Positions 57,820-64,000 of a DNA stretch of 64,000 nt are shown here, one piece after another (position 1 is the first letter of the stretch; the number at the start of each line of letters is the position of its first letter). The translations under genes were made by a program, and so were the position numbers. The notes beneath the pieces were generated by a model. The model saw nothing but the letters and a program-made list of their open reading frames with translations, was not told the DNA's origin and searched no databases. Source of the stretch: Ctena decussata (Eukaryota > Mollusca > Bivalvia > Lucinida > Lucinidae); contig OZ022499.1 in assembly GCA_963989385.1 (NCBI GenBank), positions 48,659,757 through 48,723,756 on the forward strand, written 5' to 3'.

Positions 57820-58425
57820 TATTCTATCCCATAACCTTACTAGGTCGTTGGGGCACCACAGATGACTTCAAAACAATCCCTTTCCACCTTGTCCTGTCTT
57901 CAGCTGCCTTAGTTGAGCTGACAAAATCCATTCCTGTCCCCTCCTTGATATTGTCTTCCCACCTCTTTTTCTGTCTACCTCTTCTTCTTTTTCCTTTCAC
58001 TGTGCCATGAAGAATTGTCTTTGCTAAACCAGAAGACCTTGAAACGTGACCAAACCACCTTAGTTTCCGTTTCTTGACCAGCGTTAGGAATTCATCACAT
58101 CATATTCTCCAATGGCTGCTTGGATCTTCCTGCGAACCTCCTCATTGGTGATATGGTCCTTGTACGAAATGTTCAGTAACCTTCGGTAGCATCTCATCTC
58201 AAAGGCATGCGTTCTTTTCTCTAACTCTGCCGTCAAGGTCCAAGATTCACAGGCATACAGAAATATGGAAATGACAAGGGAGCGTATAAGTTTCACCTTT
58301 GATCCAAGAGATATGTTGTTATCTCTCCAAATTGGTTTCAGCTTGGTAAGAGCTTAAGTGGCTTGTGCAATCCTTGAGAGAATCTCCTGTTTTGAGCCAT
58401 CATCTGAGACAACTGCTCCAAGGTA
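57820..58425 (-). pseudogene. RTE ORF: RT thumb and C-terminal tail
   Basis: The piece includes LKPIWRDNN, KLIRSLVISIFLYACESW, ELEKRTHAFEMRCYRRLL and, after another frameshift near 58090, KKRKLRWFGHVSRSSGLAKT and RGRQKKRWEDNIKE. It also has a stop (TAA) before the LKPIWR segment. The same tail occurs in the truncated copy at 34539-34805. The plus-strand frame of 160 codons at 58461-58943 is antisense to the RT and is not a gene. Confidence 0.88.
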
Positions 58426-58426
58426 T

Positions 58427-59380
58427 TTAGCTCACGGTATCCAGCTTCTGCCCTTTTACCTTGATCTCCCTCTGGATGCCATCTGCGCTGTTCGTCATCA
58501 GTTTGGTCTTCTCAGCACTGATCTCCATCTTATACCTTGTGCAGATTTGGTCGAGACTTTCAACTAGAGCTTCTAGTTCCTTCTCTTCCTCAGCTAGAGC
58601 GTCTATGTCATCGGCAAACCGCAGATTGGTAATGTTTCTGCCACCTATGCTAACCTTTCCGTCATGTTCTTCCAGAGCATCAGACATGATCCGTTCGAGA
58701 AAAATGTTGAAGAGGGTGGGTGACAGAAGACATCCTTGTCTTACTGCAACTGTTGTTCTGAACCTTTCTTCTGTGCTGCCATTTATCAGGACAGCACTTG
58801 TAGCCTTGTCGTATAGCTGCTCAATGGTGCGAACTAAATATGCACTGATATTGTACTTCCACATGGTGGCCCATAAGGCTGCATGCCATACCCTGTCAAA
58901 GGCTTTTTTAAAATCAATGAAGACATGGTACAGATTCTGCTGATGTTGAAGGTACTTTTCACACAGGATTCTAAGCTTGAAGATCTGTTCTGTGGTGCTC
59001 CTTCCTGCTCGGAACCCAGCCTGTTCCTCAGTAATTATCTTTTCGGCTTGTGGTTTATGCCTGTTCAAGATGACTATCAGCATGACTTTGCTTGAATGAC
59101 TGATGAGGCTGATGGTTCTGTAGTTCTGGCAGAGCTGTAGGTTGCTGTTTAGGGAGAGTAATAATCAACGACTGAGTCCATGGGGTAGGCCATTCTCCTG
59201 TTCTCCAGATCCTGTTACAGATATCTGTTAAAACATCAATCATGGTCTCCCCGCTAGCTTGAACAATTTCTGCTGGTATATTATCAACTCCGGCAGATTT
59301 CCCCTTCTTTAGTGCTGCTACTGCAATCTCAACTTCCTCACGAAGGATCAGTGGTTGATCTTCATCTGGGGGCTGATTCA
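58427..59380 (-). pseudogene. RTE ORF: reverse transcriptase core
   Basis: Between about 59385 and 59145 the reading continues in another frame (KKGKSAGVDNIPAE, then ICNRIWRTGEWPTPWTQS). A second, compensating frameshift near 59145 returns it to the original frame. The main piece (59083-58427) shows AGFRAGRSTTEQIF, DFKKAFDRVWH, RQGCLLSPTLFNIF at residues 115-128 and the catalytic FADD at 156-159, then MEISAEKTKLM. This is the fingers and palm of an RTE-clade RT. A small deletion after LDTVS causes a third frameshift near 58435. Confidence 0.9.
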
Positions 59381-60937
59381 GTCCAGAACCGCATTGTCAC
59401 CGTAAGTCTCATGGTTGTTTAGTTCTGAGCAATATTCTGTCCATCTGCTGAGAATGTCTTGTTCCTCTGTAAGGCATTTCCCAGACTTGTCCTGGATAGT
59501 TGTGGATCTACCCTGTTTCTCTGAAGTTAGATCCTTCACCAGCTGGTATGCTTTCTTGCTGTTGTTTTTTTTCAAGCAAGTTTCAATCTCCTCGCACTGA
59601 CTAGCTATCCAGTCCTCCTTCGCTTTCTTCACTGCCTTTTGAATCCTTTTGTTTGCTTCCCTGTATTCTTCTGCTCCTCCTGCTTCATACCTCTTCTTCT
59701 TCAAATTTCTCCTCTCATCACAGAGGTCGAGAACATCTCTGGTGACCCAGGGCTTTTTCCTGCGACGTTCCTTCCCAAGTATCTCACTGGCTGCCTCAGT
59801 CACTATTGTATTGTAGGTGGTAATCATGGTATCTATGTCCATGTCATCATCCCCCAGACCAATGAATGGTTCAAATTTCCCACCTATTGTTGCTTGAAAA
59901 GTGCATGCCACATCTGGGTCCCTTAGCTTCTCAAGATCAAACTTCAGTCTTGGCTGGGTTGGCTTTCTAGCCTTCTTCAGACGAACGCGGAAGGTCATCA
60001 TCATCAGGTCATGGTCACTTCCTGTGTCTGCTCCAGGAAAACTCCTTGTCCTATGGATGTTGACTCCTGATCGGAAGCGCTTCCTCACCAAGATGTAATC
60101 AATCTGATTGTGGTGTTTCCCATCTGAACTGCGCCATGTCCATCTTCTTGATGGTTTGTGAGGGCCAAGGGTGTTTGTCAATACTTGGTTGTTACAGGTT
60201 GCAAACTCTAGAAGTCTGAGACCTCTCTCATTTGTCTCGACATTGCAGTAGGGTCCACATACGTTTCACCAGTCTGCCTGTGCATCCTTTCCAACCTTAG
60301 CATTCCAATCCCCTTGTACAACCATAATGTCTTTCTTGGGTGTTTGGTCTATGATTTCCTGGAGTTGCTGGTAGAAGTGTTCTACCTCATTGTCGTCCTG
60401 CCCAGATGTTGGTGCATAAACCTGTATGATGTTGATGTTGAAAGGAGCTACTCTCAGGCGAATTGAAATCAGTCTGCTGGAGACTGGTCGGCATCCCAAG
60501 ACAGTACTCACCATGTCCTTATGCACAAGAAATCCAACCCCATACTCATGCTTGTCCTCTTCCCCACTGAAATAAACCTTGTGTCTGTCATCTGTTGACA
60601 TCTCACCAAAGTTTTTCCAGCGCATCTCACAGAGCCCCAGAATGTTCAAGTGATACCTGTCCATTGCATGTGTCAGCTCCCCAAGCTTCCCAGCTGGCCT
60701 CACGTTCCAGGTTCCAACTGAGATGTTCTCCCTACCTCTGTACTTCCTAATCTGTGTTACACCAGTTGCATACTTGTCACCTACGTCCCGGTGTCCAACA
60801 GTAGGCGCGGTCATGGTTAACCCAGGCTGCGACCGATCCGGTATTATGGTATTGTTTAGGTTGTCAACCATGATGTTTCTAGGGCAGAGTTTTGCCTGAC
60901 GGAGCACATCCATCTCCAGGCTATATATGTTGAACAC
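59378..60937 (-). pseudogene. RTE ORF: endonuclease and N-terminal RT region
   Basis: From the ATG at 60937 the frame encodes a leader of about 70 residues, then an APE-type endonuclease: GTWNVR at residues 75-80, LGLCEMRW with the catalytic Glu at about 104, and QGDWNAKVG near 208. An in-frame TGA at 60266-60268 follows W223. The frame continues unchanged past it to NQIDYI and GSDHDLM, the C-terminal catalytic Asp-His pair. A Lys/Arg-rich linker (KKARKPTQPRLKFDLEKL) leads towards the RT. The frame is lost near 59385. In the family this enzyme nicks target DNA to prime reverse transcription. Confidence 0.88.
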
Positions 60938-61536
60938 AGCCGAAATCCACGATTATTGTATGGCTCGCCTTGGTCACGAACACATGGCCATTGACTCAAA
61001 GGGTTCTTCCGCCCTGGCCGTTGACTTCTTCTTGGCTTGGAAGACTTCCGCCCAGTGACGTTGTGTTAACACCACCCCTTGTTGACCCATAGGGTTGGGA
61101 GACTCATGGAGGTGGGAGCGTCTTATTTTCTCCCATCAAGTCATTAGCTTGCCCATGGCCTATAATATAAACAACAAGACTCAAAGAGCCAAAGTGGCGG
61201 GGACATATCCCTACCTACAGTGACACCCTTAATCTAGCTGTTTTACGAAGCTAAGCATGGCTCGCTCGGGTCTACCTGCTACCACTTGACTCAGATTTGA
61301 GTTCTACCCTGGCCGTTGACTTCTAGGAAGACTTCCGCCCAATAATGCTGTATTTGCAGGTCTGTTAATAGGTTTTGTATAGAGACCTAGCTATGAACTC
61401 CTAGGTGGACTGCCTGCCAAGGCTAAGAGCTCCACCTACCCCTTCTAGTTTTAATTCTAGTAATTTAATACCAGTAACAGGTTTTGCCTGACCTGACCTA
61501 AAGCAGTTTGCGATCTGATAAACCGATAGATATGTG

Positions 61537-62620
61537 GTGCTGTTTTACTATTTATCCCTTATTTATTAATATCCATAATTCGAATTATGGATATCAATTA
61601 TTCAAAATATTGATATCTATAATTATTTATGGATATCCATAATTATTTATGAATATACATTATTATTTATTGATATATATAATTCGAATTATTGATATCT
61701 ATGATTCGAATTAAAGATATTCATAAATTGAATTATGGATATCTATAAATCATGCTGAACAATAGATATCAAGAAATCGAATTATGTATATCCATTTTTC
61801 GAACTATAGATATCCATAATTCGAATTAAAGATATCTAAAATTCGACATGATTTATGGATATACATCATTCAATTTATGGATAAAAATAATAAAAATTAT
61901 AGATATCAGTGGAAAGAATCGAATTATGGACCATTATTTGATTTAAAGATATCCTTAATTCGAATTATGGATATCTATCATTGGAATTATGGATATCCAA
62001 TATGTATCCTGATTTATAGATATCAATAACTCGAATATTGGATATCCATAATTGGAAATATGGATATCAATAAGTAGGGAATTTATAGTAAAATAGCTCC
62101 CGATGCGGCCGTTTTACTATTTTTTCTCTTATTCATTGATATTAATTATTCAAATAATGGATATCCATTATTCAAATTATTTGATATCTATAATGATTTA
62201 TGGATATTATATCCATTATTATTTATTGATATCCGTAATTCGAATTATGGATATCTATAATTCGCATTATAGATATCTATGACTCGAATTATGGGTATTC
62301 ATAAATCATGTTGAACTATAGATATCAATAAATCAAATTCATTCGAATTAAAGATATCCGACATTCGAATTATGGATAACTGTAATTCGACATGATTTAT
62401 AGATATCCGTTATTCTATTTATGGATATCAATTATTCGAATTATAGATATCAAAAATTAAATAGATATCTAGATATCCATAAATCGATTTATAGATATCT
62501 ATAATTCGAATTCTGGATATCCAATATTCACCCTGATTTATGGATATCAGTAAATCGAATTATGGATATACATTATTCGAATTATGGATATCATTAAATA
62601 GAGAATAAATAGTAAAACGG
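61537..62620. mobile_element. Two adjacent elements made of a GATATC/TTCGAA motif swarm
   Basis: Copy 1 (about 61537-62098) and copy 2 (about 62106-62620) each have inverted ends of about 35 bp: GG(T)GC-GTTTTACTATTTAT and complement, with CTTATTTATTGATATCC inside. The bodies are almost wholly GGATATCCATAATTCGAATT-type units of about 20 bp. By hand count about 31 GATATC hexamers fall in 1.07 kb. ATAGATA stands on both outer flanks (left of 61531 and after 62621), a possible 7-bp duplication of the pair as one unit. Strongly AT-rich; no frames. Confidence 0.8.
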
Positions 62621-62769
62621 CACCCCATAGATAGAAATCTTTTATTTCTTTTCTACAGACCCTGTGCAGATCAATATCAACAAGTTTATTGAATTAATAC
62701 CTTATAGCGCGTGCGTCCATCAGCAAATAACACATGCGAATATCTAAAAATATAACTCAATATTAATTT

Positions 62770-63005
62770 GAGCCGCGACACGACAAAACCAACAATGTGG
62801 TTGTGCGTCCAGCGCAGACTCAGGTCAGCCTGGGCATCCGCCCAGTCTGACCAGAGTCTTCGCTGTCCGCATGAAGGTAGCTTAGAGCCTAAGCTACCCT
62901 TTGAGCACTTATCGAAGAATCTGATCAAACTGGGTGGCTGCCCAGGCTGATCTGAGTCTTCGCTTGGCGCACAACCACTCTGTTGGTTTTCTCGGGTCGC
63001 GGCTC
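62770..63005. mobile_element. FB236 palindromic element, copy 9
   Basis: This is a 236-bp copy with a perfect ATTT duplication (62766-62769 and 63006-63009). Both termini are intact (GAGCCGCGACACGAC and GTCGCGGCTC), and all three hairpins are well preserved. It is, with copies 1 and 5, close to what looks like the consensus. Confidence 0.94.
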
Positions 63006-63009
63006 ATTT

Positions 63010-64000
63010 CTGCAATGGCATATTAGTCCGGGCTAACGACTAATCAAATCCTCAAGACGATCAGCTTTCATAAAAACCTGTGGTTCTTAAACCATTAACT
63101 TCTGAGATAGAATACTATATCAAAGTGCCTCATAAAGACGAGAATTCGAGAACAACATACTCACAGCGCCTACATTCTTTTATGTATATTAGTATTATTT
63201 TAATGATCTGATATTTCATTGCTGATTCGGGAATGAAAATAGTTGTCATATGAGCTTCGTAAATATCTAAAAGAAACCCTGTTAGGTCAACCTAATGGAG
63301 GTGGAACAAAGGACATACACTGTCGAGGGTCGTTAAACATAATGATAAGCCAGTCGGCCTCACATGTGACTGAATTTTTCTTTCGCCAAAACATTTATTA
63401 CCACAAAGATTACTTGCATTCTATTGTTCACTCATCTGCAGTCAACTCTGGATGTCTCAAAGTTAAAGTGCATCCCAAACTGCTTATATTTCAAAGAAAA
63501 TTTTCTGATCCCAGAAAAGTTACTTTCAGATACATGAGTTGAAATGTTAAGAGTAATAAGAAGTGTGTCCAAACTATATTCTTTGATATAAGACAGTACT
63601 TTGAGATATCAGTGTTTCAGATAACGAACTATGTTGTTTGCCGACGATTCACTGGATATGTGTCCATAAAACTTATGCTTAGGAAACGGCAACGAGGACG
63701 GGGAAGGTTGAAGACTATATTTTATTGTGTTTGAGGCATTTTTGCTTCCCGAAGGGTGAACAAAGAGTCGCAACTTTGTCCATCCGTCCGTCCATCACAA
63801 TTTGTACGGAACCCATCTTTGAGAGAATTAAAAGGAGTTACATGAACTAAAGGGAACTAAATAAAACTGCTCGTATCAGTGGAGGACAATGAGAGGAGGA
63901 AGTTCAGAGCACATGAGCCATAACCGTATTATAATATGTTTTTGAATTATTTCTCTTCCTAGTTTTTTTTTTCAGTTTTGTGCTTGTCTACTTAGAATAT
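63010..64000. other. No gene recognised; possible Helitron-like head
   Basis: A 99-codon plus frame (63243-63542) has no family signature. GTGTCCAAACTATATTCTTT near 63566 is shared with 39061. Around 63740-63800, GCTTCCCGAAGGG followed by TCCATCCGTCCGTCCATC resembles the hairpin-plus-CCGT head of the Helitron-like families, but the tandem body is not visible before the window ends. Confidence 0.4.

Larger units (their letters stand above)
57808..61498 (-). mobile_element. Full-length RTE (BovB-like) LINE with 11-bp target duplication
   Basis: TAAAGCAGTTT flanks the element at 57797-57807 and 61499-61509. On the minus strand it has a 5' region of about 560 bp with two related units (each with GGCTCGC, CCTGGCCGTTGACTTCT and GAAGACTTCCGCCCA). 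Then comes one long broken ORF with apurinic endonuclease and reverse transcriptase, a short 3' UTR and a (TAGAA)n tail. About 3.7 kb is close to the usual RTE length. The clean duplication and the small number of lesions point to a fairly young insertion. It is no longer coding-competent. Confidence 0.92.

Noticed and set aside
58461..58943. 160-codon plus-strand ORF
   Set aside because: It is exactly antisense to the LINE reverse transcriptase core and has no signature of its own.

Overview
The window reads as intergenic or intronic DNA of a marine mollusc, most likely a bivalve. That is an inference from the repeat families: tRNA-derived SINEs, an RTE/BovB-like LINE, CR1/L2-like LINE tails, and Helitron-like elements that carry 150-180 bp tandem arrays (the 'pearl'/HINE architecture known from bivalves). 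The DNA is AT-rich. I found no host protein-coding gene I would defend. Nearly all long open frames are shadows of tandem arrays, foldback elements or a decayed LINE.

Layout. 1-2600: a degenerate tandem repeat, then a foldback element built from about 20 copies of a GGT(CC/GG/GC)ACC motif, with a TIR element inserted that is bounded by a 10-bp duplication. 2600-7000: a SINE, a CR1/L2-like LINE tail, three copies of a 236-bp palindromic element (FB236) and a tRNA-like SINE head. 7966-12225: a 4.3-kb palindrome that carries an oppositely oriented pair of Helitron-like elements. 12.2-20.9 kb: mostly unique sequence with two more FB236 copies and a hairpin element. 20995-22799: a TTAA-flanked DNA transposon, followed by an 11 x 72-bp minisatellite with a 311-codon frame and another Helitron-like element. 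25.95-30.1 kb: a foldback element with opposed 45-bp arrays. 32773-35893: a foldback element whose arms are CTTCAGACTTCA-type arrays around an ACGT-rich core, abutting a tRNA-Met-like SINE. 36-40.6 kb: three FB236 copies, a mariner-like 1.35-kb TIR element and a SINE with a perfect 9-bp target duplication. 41517-48031: a 6.5-kb foldback element with a Helitron-like element nested inside. 48.2-55.4 kb: two more Helitron-like elements and a 450-bp tandem array. 56702-57561: a second TTAA foldback element. 57808-61498: a full-length RTE LINE on the minus strand with an 11-bp target duplication. 61.5-62.6 kb: two adjacent elements made of a GATATC/TTCGAA palindromic motif. 62770-63005: the ninth FB236 copy.

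The main theme is inverted symmetry. At least ten unrelated elements are foldback structures, and several are built almost wholly from one short motif. The strongest candidate for something undescribed is FB236: nine copies of a palindrome that can fold into a three-hairpin cloverleaf. Four copies have perfect 4-bp AT-rich flanking duplications. Coordinates of element ends come from reading the sequence by eye and may be off by a few bases where no target duplication fixes them. Identities are visual estimates.
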